Made by a program: the position numbers and the translations under genes
The notes under the pieces: model-generated
Told to the model about the DNA's origin: nothing
Database searches by the model: none
Seen by the model: the letters and a program-made list of their open reading frames with translations, nothing else
Assembly (NCBI RefSeq): GCF_000340215.1
Contig: NW_006921537.1
Span: forward strand, 4,233,646-4,297,645
Origin: Pseudocercospora fijiensis CIRAD86
Taxonomy: Eukaryota; Ascomycota; Dothideomycetes; Mycosphaerellales; Mycosphaerellaceae
Reading direction: 5' to 3'
DNA length: 64,000 bases
Part shown: positions 42,055-53,039 of the stretch, one piece after another
Layout of the letters: each line of letters opens with the position of its first letter
Numbering within the stretch: the first letter of the stretch is position 1

Positions 42055-44247
42055 TCAGTAGTATTGCTGCTGCTCCTCCCACTTGCTTCTCTTCCCTTCC
42101 TCGCGCTTGACGAGACTGCCGTTGCCGGCCTCCATCAAGCTTGAACAATTTCCGCCACTCGTATCCGGCGCGAAGCTGACTCTACCACTCTTCCTCCTGT
42201 TATGACCTCCTTCAGGACTTTCAAGATAAGCCACAGCACCGACCCACTCCCAGACTCGTCCCACGTCACCACTTCTACCTTCTCTTACCATGGGTCTCAC
42301 ATTACTGTTTCCCTCTACTTTCTGCGCCACTCTCTCCCAAAGTGCTTTCCTTCGACTGGCGCTGAACTCATCACGTAGCACATCGTCTCTCAACTGTGCA
42401 ACAGAGATGTAGTTCTCTTGATACAGGTCTGCGTCCTGAGCATGCAGCGCCGCTTGGTAGCTAAGCTTTTCCAGAGCATGAGAGGCCAATTGCTTAGCTC
42501 TAACTTCCGTCTCATTCCCAGTCGTAATTCGGTAGCGGGTGTAAGAAGCTCCAGAGAGCACGAGTAAGACGCCTATAACTTGCCAAAGATACTCTCTAAG
42601 CGTTTGGCGAATTGATCTTCGGAGGGCGCAGGACAAGGGGATTCGTGCGAGGGATGTGCTTCGGAGGGTTGGTTCGGCGCTGGGGAGGCGGAGAATCTGT
42701 CAGTATGATCAGAACCTTGTGTAAGCGCGTGTGTGGCAATAAGGAGAATCGTCGTATGCTCTGTTTTCGGGGCTGGTGTTCACTTACCCATCGACTCCAC
42801 TGACGATCTCGTCAGAGTTCACAATCTCGCCGATGGCAGACGACCAGAGATGTTCAAATTCTTCGTTGGACATGCCTTTGCGGCGTTTCGTGGCAATGGC
42901 AGTCTTGAGTGCGGCCTCTTTCAAAGCTGGGACAGATGCTTCACCACATTCGTACTTGGCGTTTTGGAGTCGCAGCGCTTCCACAGCGCGTTCCTTAACA
43001 GCGTTGACCTTTCGTGCTTTGGCGCTGTCTGGCTCGCAAGTGGGTGGTAGAGGAATGAGTCCGTTGACTGACAAAGGATGCTGCGTCAATACGAAGCCAC
43101 TCTCGCACTCGGTGTGCAAGTTCTCGTGGCAGAAGGCGTGTGGCGGACATGGCTCGCACTGTGGTCGAACGACGTCTGCCCATGGTGGAATCTCAACACC
43201 AGCGATCTCGGTTGACGGCTGTCCCACTCCACAGTAGCCCACTTGAAGCTTCTCCTGTCGCCAAAGGCCACCGACAGCAGATGCCATGACTAGCAGAACT
43301 GCGCCAACACCACGCTTCGCAACCTTTCCAGGGCGCTGAGTCTGTCGTCGAACAGGCAAGAGCTCGCCCGATGCTTGTGCAGTGACCAATTCTTGCGCTT
43401 CCTCTGGAGTGAATTCTTCTGAGATGGCCACATGGTCCTGCTTTGCGGTGGGTACGTCGAAGGTCTTGCGCGAAGGCACTACAGCTCCATCTGTCTGTGG
43501 TCGGAATGGACGAAGCTCGTCGGTCCGCCTGCGTAAGTCTCGATTCCGTCTCTCCAAATCGCGCGCGGCGCTGGAGGATCTGGCGGTACTCATGGTGGTG
43601 CGTCTGCGCTCGGAATCTCGAGATAGTGGCCGAAGCTGATCTGAGGGGGTGGCGTGCGACTGGAAGACATTCTCATTGGAGAAGGGACTGCTCTCGTCAT
43701 CTTCCTCCTTGACAGCCACTGGAGTCGCGGCGCTCTGCCTAGTTCTCGCTGTCCGCGATACTGAGCGCTCGGATCTCTCTTGTCGCGGCCTCTTCGGCGT
43801 GGACTCTTCTTCCATGATGGTGGCGTGCTTTCCCGAAACCACTCTCGGCGTCACGCCACCTTCTGGCGGCGCAGTGCTATGACGCAGGCCTCGTGGTGGT
43901 GTTGGCTCGACCTCTTGCGCTTCCTCGGTTCGCGCGCGAGTCGTTCGTCTCGAGCTTCTTGTCGTCGCTGGCGTAGGCGGAATCTCATCGACAGGGTCAC
44001 CAGCGCCTGTTCCCTTTCGTCCTGTGCCAATGTCCTCGATGCCTCTGCTTGTCCGCTTCACGCGCGCATTCGCCGCCCGGATCTTGCGCGCCTGGGAAAC
44101 GACATTCTCGTTGAACAGATCGATCAGCTGCTGCTTCTTGGCCGATGAAGGGTAATTCACGTTGTGCGCAACCAGGATGGATCGCAAGCGTGGGACGGTC
44201 AGCGTCGATGGATCGAAGTCTGGCTCAAGATAGGCCTGGTCGTCCAT
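42055..44247 (-). CDS. SRC1: Inner nuclear membrane protein Src1/Heh1 (LEM/MAN1 family)
   Basis: Two exons, 44247-42788 and 42679-42055, give 694 residues. The intron is 108 bp (GTAAGT..CTGACAG..CCCCAG). Residues ~10-50 form a HeH/LEM-like helix-extension-helix (DPSTLTVPRLRSILVAHNV..SAKKQQLIDLFNEN). A basic, disordered nucleoplasmic arm follows. The first membrane segment is GVGAVLLVMASAVGGLW. A lumenal loop has spaced cysteines (CEPCPPHAFCHENLHTEC). After the splice junction a second membrane segment (YLWQVIGVLLVLSGASY) and the C-terminal MSC (Man1-Src1) winged-helix region continue to the end. Src1/Heh proteins anchor chromatin (rDNA, telomeres) to the envelope and help ESCRT-dependent nuclear pore quality control. 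A second possible acceptor exists 17 bp upstream (42697-42698). The gene lies alone between two RIP-mutated transposon blocks and shows no RIP damage itself. Confidence 0.92.
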
Positions 44248-44793
44248 AGTGAAGATGATGTTGAAGGTGTTGATATCGTCGGTGTGGGGTTTGTATGAAG
44301 GTGTTGTTTGCGCCGCCGTCGAGTCGTGGTCAAGCTTGCGCAGAGGCCAGAGACGACTCCAAGCTCTTTATCAAGGCGCAGAACTCTCGCAAGGATGCGA
44401 CTGCGAGGAGGTCAGTGTTGTTGTTGCTGTTGCTGTTGCTGTTGCTGTTGTTGTGTTTGTTCTGAGGCACTTGTTTTGTTATGAACCCTGTAAACAGAGA
44501 CCGGCCACGTGATGCTTCTTTGCTCGGCAGCTGCCACGTAATTGTGCTCGAGCGTGAACCTTAACAATTAATTCTGCCTGTACTAAGCATTCACTCATTA
44601 CTTTAGCCTTTTACGACTAGTCTAGGCATTAACCTAAAGCTCTCGTACCTTAATAACGTTTTAATAGAGCAAGAGAAATTCACTTACAGTATCTTCTATA
44701 CTACCTTACTATAAATAAGTACTATATCTCGCTATCTAAGCCTATCTCTAATAGAGACTCGCTACTAGAGGCGTTTTTTAGTCTAATAGATAT
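44248..44793. other. SRC1 5' flank grading into RIP-mutated DNA
   Basis: About 300 bp of normal sequence with a (TTGCTG)n-like microsatellite at 44416-44454, then a change near 44.56-44.6 kb to CpA-poor sequence leading to the left LTR. The SRC1 promoter is thus confined to a few hundred bases. Confidence 0.5.
44416..44454. repeat. Trinucleotide (GTT/GCT) microsatellite
   Basis: Alternating TTG and CTG triplets, about 13 units, 170 bp upstream of the SRC1 start codon. Confidence 0.85.
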
Positions 44794-44987
44794 TAATATT
44801 AGGGAACCCTAACTTATAACTAGTTTACGAGCTCTTTAGTAGCGCTACATATTCGATTTATAAAGCTTAGTATACTATAAAAACTCTTTATTTACTCTCT
44901 TTCCTTTTAAGTCCTTTAGATATTATTATATAGAGAGATCTAACTACTACTTCGTACCTATATACCTATTTATTTACTCCTTCTACA
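44794..44987 (+). repeat. Left LTR (194 bp)
   Basis: Direct-repeat partner of 57327-57520, same length, differences mostly of RIP type. Confidence 0.8.
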
Positions 44988-46025
44988 GTATAATACCTCC
45001 TATTTCTCTAAAGAAACGGCTATATAAACTCGAGACTCTTTTAAGCCTAGTCTACTACTAGGACGGTACCCTACCTATCCTTAGCTAATTGTAACGAATA
45101 CCGTAGAGTAAGAGAACTAGAAATAGCGTCTAATTCCTAAACGTATTCTTATAATTAGGCTCTCGTAGAACGTATTCCTATAACTAACTCTTATAGTACT
45201 AGCCGAACGAATCCGGATACTCTTATATCTACTAGCGGAAACGTACTACTAGGAACGCGAAGCGCTACCGAAACGACTATAGAAGATATCTCGAACCTAG
45301 TTATATTCTCTAAACTTCTAGGCCTTCTAGAGGAAAATAACGCTAATAGGAACTAGTTTAGGAACGCTCTATTAACGTTCCGTACCGATTCTAGTACCTA
45401 AATCCTATCGACTATAACTAATACTATTTAAGAGAAGTCTACTCCTTAGACAAATAACTAGAAAGCTAAGCTTTAAGAAGAGATCGAGAGATTTAATATA
45501 ATCGATATAACTATCCTTTATAAAAAAGAACTTAAGAAATACCTTAAGCGCTCCTAAGCCCTAGTTAGTATCTTCGAATAGTACTATAGGAAACGTAAGC
45601 GCGCCGACTCGTCCTCGTTAGAGAACTAAGCTAATAACGAGACTATACTAAAGCTAGGCTATAATCCCCTTCGAGATCTACTATAACTAAAACCCCTAAT
45701 TCTAAAGACTAGGCGCTAGGAAAACTACGATATACAGTATTCGAATAGTAGCGAATAGCGAATATATAATAAAATAGTAACTACTATATTCGCTAGGCGA
45801 TCTAAGGTACCGAAGAAAAGTCGCTAGCGAATATAGTTAGCCGCTAAACTAATACCGAATCGCCTATATAGCGGAAACTAAGGGATCTTATCGAAGAAAC
45901 TATTAAACCCGCCTCTACGCGATATAGTAAGCTTACTAAAGCCTACTATAACGTATCCTTTAGATATATAAAGGTCTAAGAAGACGGTCTACGTACGTTC
46001 TACGATATTAATTATACTAATATAC

Positions 46026-47009
46026 GTTACGAAAACTTTTTTACCGATCCTATCGATCCTATCGATCCTAGCGATCCTAGCGATCGCGAGCGATCCTAGC
46101 GATCCCGAGCAATCCCGAGCGATCGCGAGCGATCCTAAGCTATCCTAGAACGATAAATTGGTAACTTATAAAAGTTAGAATTTTGGCTAATACTATACTA
46201 AAAATAGAACATTTTTGTCGTATATTACTAAGCCGTAAACCTTCTAGATAAAAAGATATAAAGGAAAGAAAATCGCTTTTCTATACATTTTACTTCTAGT
46301 TTATCTTTTTTTTCTAGTAGGTTTATAGCTTAGTAATATAGTAGAAAGGTACTCTACTTTTAGTATATTATTATAAAAAAATTAAAAATTTATAGATTTT
46401 CTACGAAACTAAAGCTAGGAAAAAGAAATAAGGGGTGTGGTATTTTGGCTTTTTCTAGGTTATACTTTACCACCCCTAGAAATCCAAAAAATAGCACTTA
46501 AGGATCTATCTATTAAGAAGAGTATTATAGATTTTTAAGTCTTAATACCTAGTAGTTATCCTAGAATCTAGAAAAGAATCTTAAGTGTTTCGAGTATACT
46601 TTTTTTTAAAGTTCTACTTATTAAGCGTCGGCTTTTAAAAGAAACCTTTACGAAATATCGGCTGCATTTAACGAAACCTTAACGAAAAAAATTCATTTAT
46701 AAAAAAAACCTACTAAACCGCTAAATTTAACCTATATTAGTACGTAATACCCTAAAATAGTACCCTATAGTAGTAGTATATAGAGTAGTCGGGCTTTATA
46801 GTAACTTATTCCGCGTCCTTTGCGTTCCTAGGCCTCGAATTTCGGGACGGGCTATCCCGAAATTTACGATCGCGACGATCCTATCGATAGGATCGCGACC
46901 CCGCGATCCTAAGCGATCCTATCCGATAGGATCTTTAACGTACGATCCTAAGGATCCTAAGCGATCCTATCGATAGGATCGTCGCGATTAGGAAAAAAGT
47001 TTTCGTAAC
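46026..47009. mobile_element. ~984-bp AT-rich insertion with inverted ends and clustered GATC palindromes
   Basis: Both ends carry GTTACGAAAACTTTTTT in inverted orientation. Just inside the left end is a ~100-bp array of GATCC-containing decamers (CGATCCTATC, CGATCCTAGC, CGATCGCGAG and variants). Just inside the right end are three near-copies of the palindrome GATCCTATCGATAGGATC. The middle is very AT-rich and non-coding. It interrupts the gag-like region of the surrounding LTR element. Looks like a non-autonomous element; family unknown. Confidence 0.6.
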
Positions 47010-47849
47010 TTAGGAACTACTAGCTTATGCTTTGCTAAGCTCCCTAACTATACTACTAATAAGATAGTAGAGTCCGACTTCCTATTCTAGTACTAGAACC
47101 TAGACGAGCTCGAGGCTAAAGCTAACTACCTATATACTATTAGGACTTAGACTAATAGAAACTTATCTAAGCCTACTATAGCTAGGTACTAGAACCGGAG
47201 CGACGCTAATAAGGGATTAATAAACCGCCGAAGCGGCTCTAAGTCCTAAAAGAACTACTAGTAGAAGGATAAAAAGAATAACGACTCTTTAGAATAGAAT
47301 AAAAAGAAGTATCTAGGGTAGGAAAAGGATATCCTCTCCGCTAGTAGGAAGGGCTCGCAAAAATAGCCGCCTTAGCTCTAGATAGTAGCGACTAGGGCGA
47401 TATCCCCGTTACTTAACTTATCTAAGCTATAGCGAGGGCTAAAGTTAAAAGAACGAAAGAGATATATTTACGTAGATATTTATAATAACCGCGCTTCGAA
47501 ATCGCTTTAAGCCTTTAGTAACTATAGCGTATAGCTAACTTAAGATATAAACTAGAATATTTAGAAGAGGGCTAATTATAGAAAGCCCGAAGATAAAGAA
47601 TACAGTTTCGGCCTTAGGTATTATATACGTAATAGAGACTACTATACGTATATATTAAGTTACCCCCTTATCGCGTATATATAGCTAAACAAAGCAAATA
47701 AAGGGGTATTAGAACTAGACTACTCTTAGGCTACTTAAACAAAGTAAGTAGAAGCAACTAGACTACTCTTAGGTTATTTAAAATAAAGCAAATAAGCAGT
47801 TAAACTAGATAATAAACCTATATCTTCTATCTATTTGATACTTCGTAGC

Positions 47850-48815
47850 AGGCTAAGCGGCGCTCTTAATAGTAGCCTTATAATCTACTAAGTTTAACTA
47901 TTAAATAAAGCGACTATACTTAAGCTTATCTAGTAGCTTAGTAAAACTATTAGCGATTAAATTATATATACTAATCTAGGAAACTATAATAGTACTATTA
48001 GCGATCTTTTCGCGGACTCGGATATAGTAAACCCTAGTATTAATATACTTAGTACGGCTATTAATACTCGTAGATTAAGTAATAGCGATTGCTAACTAAC
48101 TATCCTTATATAGCGTAATAGGCTTAATAGTGCCCTTATAACTAATCTCTTCTAACAACTAAGCTAGAGTAACGGCCTCCTTTGTACCTATAGTAAGTTA
48201 GATATACTTAGCCTCTATAGACGATAGTATAACGAGTGTCTAGCGGCTAGACTTATATAGTAGAGGTCCGCCTATAATAGTAAAGTAGAAGCTACCTATA
48301 GAGCCGCGAGTAACTAGATTGTAAGCCTATAAGGCATCGTAGTAACTAGTAAAGTTAAGCTCGTTCTCGTTCTATATATCTCGGAAACACAAGCTATAGC
48401 TAAGAATAATAACTAGGTACTTAATAAGCTAAAGGAGTGCGGTATAATACTCCTTAGTCGGGTTAGAACTATATCGTAATAGTAGGCCTATAGTATAGTA
48501 AGTATTAGGCCGAGCGACTATAGCTAGCTATAGTACTTTACTAATACCTTCTTAATACTAAGTCTTAAAGGTAGCACTAGCTATATAGCCCTTAGGTATA
48601 CGCTAAATCGATATCTTAACGTACCGAGGCGCTATTAGTATAGCCGGACTAATATAACTACGTATACTATACTTCTCGCTAAGCCTATTTAAATAGGTAT
48701 CCTAAAGGACGTAGATAGTACGCTAGTTACGGGTACGGACAATCCGTATACTAGGATAGTAGTACAGGTCGCCTAGTTCTTATATACAAAAGCGGTCCTC
48801 TAGTATCTAAGCAAC
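47850..48815 (-). mobile_element. Ty1/Copia fragment (RT C-terminus and RNase H), minus strand, RIP-broken
   Basis: Reading the minus strand downward from 48815 gives the end of a Copia reverse transcriptase (DLYYYPSIRIVR) and its RNase H (LSSIEAKYI, LYKDS.LAIAIT, SRTKYINTRVYYIR) with many stops. The fragment is cut at 48815 by the inverted repeat of the gypsy-type element and its 5' part is not found on the far side. Direct sub-repeats at 47.70-47.83 kb may be part of its 3' LTR. Confidence 0.7.
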
Positions 48816-48936
48816 TATTAGAGGGTATATAAAAGGTATATAACCGACTAAGTAAAGCTAGGGTCTTAATACCTTAGGCAGGGCTTAGCGCTTAGCGTTA
48901 GCCTAACTTCCTAACCTTTCTCTCTCTCCTCTAAAG
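48816..48936 (+). repeat. Left inverted repeat of the gypsy-type element
   Basis: Starts TATTAGAGGGTATATAAAAG and matches the reverse complement of 52918-53039 along about 120 bp with around ten differences. Confidence 0.85.
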
Positions 48937-51900
48937 AGCCGGCTCCTCGTAATATCGTTAAGAAGTCTCCTTAGTATCCCTTCGGCGATACTATAGAAGT
49001 CCTAGTAAAAGCGGAGGGCGTCGCTCTTATTTATCTAACTAGTATATAGCTATTTAAGGTATTCGCGGGAGTTTAATCGGACCGTAATATCCTAATTAGT
49101 AAACTTAAGTTTAAATTTCTTTAAGAAGGAATCCTATATAAGGGGCTTAGTTCCTAGGAGCCGAATAATATAAGGCCGAATACTAGGGTTATAGTAAGCG
49201 AGGAGGAGGTTTATAGCCGCTATAGTATCGTATCTTAGGTAATATCGTTTAAGAATAGTAGAGAACCTTTTAACGAAGTTAGTTACGTTCTCTCTAGTAA
49301 AGAGGGGGTTTTAAATAGTCCCTAGGAGGGGCATTTATAGCTTTAGATCCGAGAAGGCCTAAAGAAGACCCTATAGAAGCTAAGGAGGCAATCTAATATC
49401 CGCTTAGCTAAGCTACTAGGAGGTTTCTTAAGCAGTGTCCTCTTAAGTAGTATCTTCTTAAGTAGCTTTACCGTTACTAGTACTAGTGTTTCTATTGCTA
49501 CCGGAGGCTATAGTCCCTTTAGCTTTAGAGTTAGTATCGAGGTAATTTCGAATAAAATTAGGAATTTATAGAATCCCTTTAGTCTATATTAGCGTATTTG
49601 TTCTTTACGCGCACTATTAATATAGTATAAATACTCTTATATTATATACTATCGCGGTATCCGGAGGTTCGCTTATCCTACTACTACTATATAGTAATAT
49701 CTATAACAATCTTATATTATAGGGTAGGAAACAATAAACTAATAGACTAGGTTTCGCTATCGTAATTACTAATTAGGTCGTCTCGATAGACTATTAGTAG
49801 GGTTGCTTACGCCTAGCCGATATAGGGAGTCGAAATCGAACCTAGCGAGGTAGACGGCCTATCTAGCGTATCGACCTAGAACCCTAGTAACCTTAGTAAT
49901 TCTACGAAGGTTGTTATAGTCCGTATAGACCTAAATAGTGTGCTATATACTATTAAGATAGTGCCGATAATACTTAAAGGCTTCTACGATTGCTTATAGC
50001 TCTTACTCGTACGTCTACTCTTAATAAATCGTCGGGAGAGGTTAGTAAAACTAAGGAACGATTAGAGTTCCCTAACCGTTATTAGTATAGGCTATTTAGT
50101 AATAGTCTTTATACAATTAGGGTTAGCCTTAACGCCCTTAATAGAAACTAAGAAGCCTAAGAAGGGTACCTCCTTAGTAGCGAAGGTATATTTAGAAGGT
50201 TTGCAATATAGGCTATAGGCTCGTAGGCAGTTAAGGACCTTTCTAATAGTAGCCTAATAGTTAGTAATACTAGGTAAATAGGGATAGATTAATATATTAT
50301 TAGGATAGAAAATATATAGGTAGTCTAGTAGGCTAGACAAAGCCCTATTAATATAGGATTAGAATATCGTAGGGGCATTAGCTAGCCTTAAAGGCATTAC
50401 TAAGAATTTAAAATAGCTATAACAGGTATAGAATATAGTCTTCTATTCGTCGCCCTTACGGATATAGATACGATTGTATTTATCTTTTAAATCTAACGTA
50501 GTATAGAAGTAGGCACCTAATAGGCGGTCTAATGTCTTATTTATAAGCGGAAGTAGGCATCGGTCTTTAATAGTAATAGCATTTAGTCTACGATAATTAA
50601 TATATAGGCGTAGGCCTCTACTCTTCTTTAGAATAATTAGGATTAGTGTACCGGTAGGACTGTTACTATATCTTATTCGCCTATTAGTAAGGTTCTTATC
50701 TAGGTATTTACGAAGAATAGCTAGCTCTCTTTTACTAAGATTATATAGTAGGCTAGAAGAAACCTCCTTATCCTCTCTTACTTTAATCTTATAATCTGTC
50801 TCTTTTAATTGCGGAAGTATAGCGGCTAGATAGTGCTTAAATATACTAATATAGTTTTCTCGGCTTAGTATAGGAATGCGCTTAAGTTAGTTAGGTTCTA
50901 TACTATTAGGTAGCTCTTCCTTTTCGAGAAGGTCGGCAGTTAGGTTTGTAGCTATAAAATTGCTAATAAATAGGACCCTAGTATTATTAGGGTATTTAAT
51001 AGAGTCGATATAGCTAATTTCCTCCTTTCTAGCTATTCTAAAACGCAACTATTTAGCTACCGAGGTCTATCCTTATAGTATAATACTTTAGTATAGGATA
51101 ACTAACTATAATAGTAGCCCTATAGTAGAGGTTGTCTATATTAATAGTATAGGTAGTAATATCTAGAATCCTCTCGTTACCGATATCGTCCTTTAAGACT
51201 ATATTAATACAGTATGCCCTATAGGTCTCGTATCTAGTCTAACTAAACCAAGTAAGGATTAGTATATTAGCTCGGGGTAATTGCTTTAGATCTAGGTACT
51301 TAGGAGTATCCGAGTGCGGTAGTTAATAAGGGTACTAACTAAATTTCCCGGGTCTAGTATTACCGTAGTTTTGTGATTGCTATCGTATATATCGCTAATA
51401 AGACAGTCTCGCGTAATTGCTAGCTATATATTAATAGTCTTAAGCCACACTAGGCTAACGGTTAGTATAGCGCTATTTCTTTTTTCGAGCGATTAGAAAG
51501 GCTAGTTATTATAGGGGTAGTATTCGCTACTATAAGCTTCCTTCTATAGTCGGTTATAGTACGCTTAATTCGAGCCGGATCCTTCGGCTTATCGTAATTC
51601 GTATACCCTAAGTAAGTAATAGTACTACTATAGTTAAAGCATTTAAAGCCGGTTAGTAGAGCGCTATTAGGTATAGGCCGCTTAGTTTGCTAGTAGGGGA
51701 ATCTACCTCTTCCGTAGCCTCTGCTACGCTAGGTCTAGCCCTAGGTATTGCCCCCTTAATATAGCCTAGACCGACAGTTGCTATACCCTCGCTAGGGGTC
51801 GTTACTACTACTATCCTTACTAGGCTTATTAGTCCTACCCTAGTAGCTACCTCTTCTACGATTGCTACGGTTATTATTATTAGGCCGGATCTTTAATTCT

Positions 51901-52917
51901 AGTCGCTTCTAGGCCTATATAGCCTATTTAGCTAGGTTAACCTCGACTATGAATTTAGAGCAACTATAGTACTATTCGAATATATAGTAGCGGTCTAATT
52001 TAAGGGTAAGTTCCTACCTAAATTTAGTTCGTACTTCTATAATCTATATTAAATCGTCCTTAGGTAGTAGGTCGTCTTTAATAGCCCTTAGTTAGGTTTA
52101 GAAGGCTCGAGTAGTCTTATTGGGTTTCTAGTTAGCGTAGAGGAATTGTTCCTAAGCACGCTATTATCTTAAATAGAGGTTGCTAAGCGTGTTTAGTATA
52201 GTGTTCTTATAGGGTTGCTAGTCGATTTTAGATAGGCCTTTAAGGGAATTAAAGTAGTTATCCTAGGTTCTCTTAGGCTCGCTATCGATATATTATATAC
52301 CGTAGATAGCTAAGGCGTACTCGGTAGATAGCGCTTTTAGCGTATTGCGCTAGTTAAGCCTATAGTAACGGATATAGTTGTTATACTGCTTCCTACTAGA
52401 GCTATTAAATATAGTATAGTCCTTAAGTTTAGTATCGTTTCTTAGAACTAGATCTTCTACTATAGGAGTACTGAGTTCGGCTATAAGGCATTAAATAGCC
52501 GCGAACTTATTATAAAATTCCTTTTCTCGCTAGAGTGCCTAGATTTTATTACGTAAGCAGGTCCTTAGGGGCCCGAGGTTAGGTAGTCTAAATAGTAGAT
52601 AGCTATCCTATTAGGCTATAACGAAGCCCTGAATTATAATATTATTATAGTTATCTATCTTAGTCTATAATCGATTAGCTTAGTTGAATAGGCCGTATAG
52701 AAGGCCGAGATTAGTAATTAGCATAGTCGAATAAGTAGTTTCTTAGTATATAGGTCTTGTTTTAGTAGGAGGCTAGGTTTAGTACGAGCTTTAAGCCGTA
52801 TTCTGAAATTAATTAACTATCCAGCTATAAACCTTAAAGGATAGATCGAATACTATATAATATAGGTTTAGTAAGTAGGTAGATAGTATAGTTAAAAGCG
52901 TATAGTATTTAACAGGG

Positions 52918-53039
52918 TCTATAAAGGAGAGAGAGGAAGGTTAGGAAGTTAGGCTAACGCTAAGCGCTAAGCCCTACCTAAGGCACTAAGACCCTAGCTT
53001 TACTCGGCCGGTTATATAACTTTTATATACCCTCTAATA
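52918..53039 (-). repeat. Right inverted repeat of the gypsy-type element
   Basis: Reverse complement of the left repeat. Confidence 0.85.

Larger units (their letters stand above)
48816..53039 (-). mobile_element. Gypsy-type retroelement bounded by ~120-bp inverted repeats, RIP-inactivated
   Basis: Minus-strand polyprotein: gag with a Cys-rich knuckle near 51.6 kb, then reverse transcriptase (LYINYRRLNAITIKDR at ~50.6 kb, TLDLKDKYNRIYI, MPLRLANAPTIF, and YPNN at 50.3 kb in place of the catalytic Y-x-D-D) and RNase H (YTDYNNLRRITK and the ..SRRPN end at ~49.76 kb). No integrase motif is recognised in the remaining 0.8 kb. Instead of direct LTRs the ends are inverted copies (48816-48936, 52918-53039). 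Could be a gypsy element with a rearranged or lost LTR, or a DIRS-like design; undecided. Confidence 0.65.
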
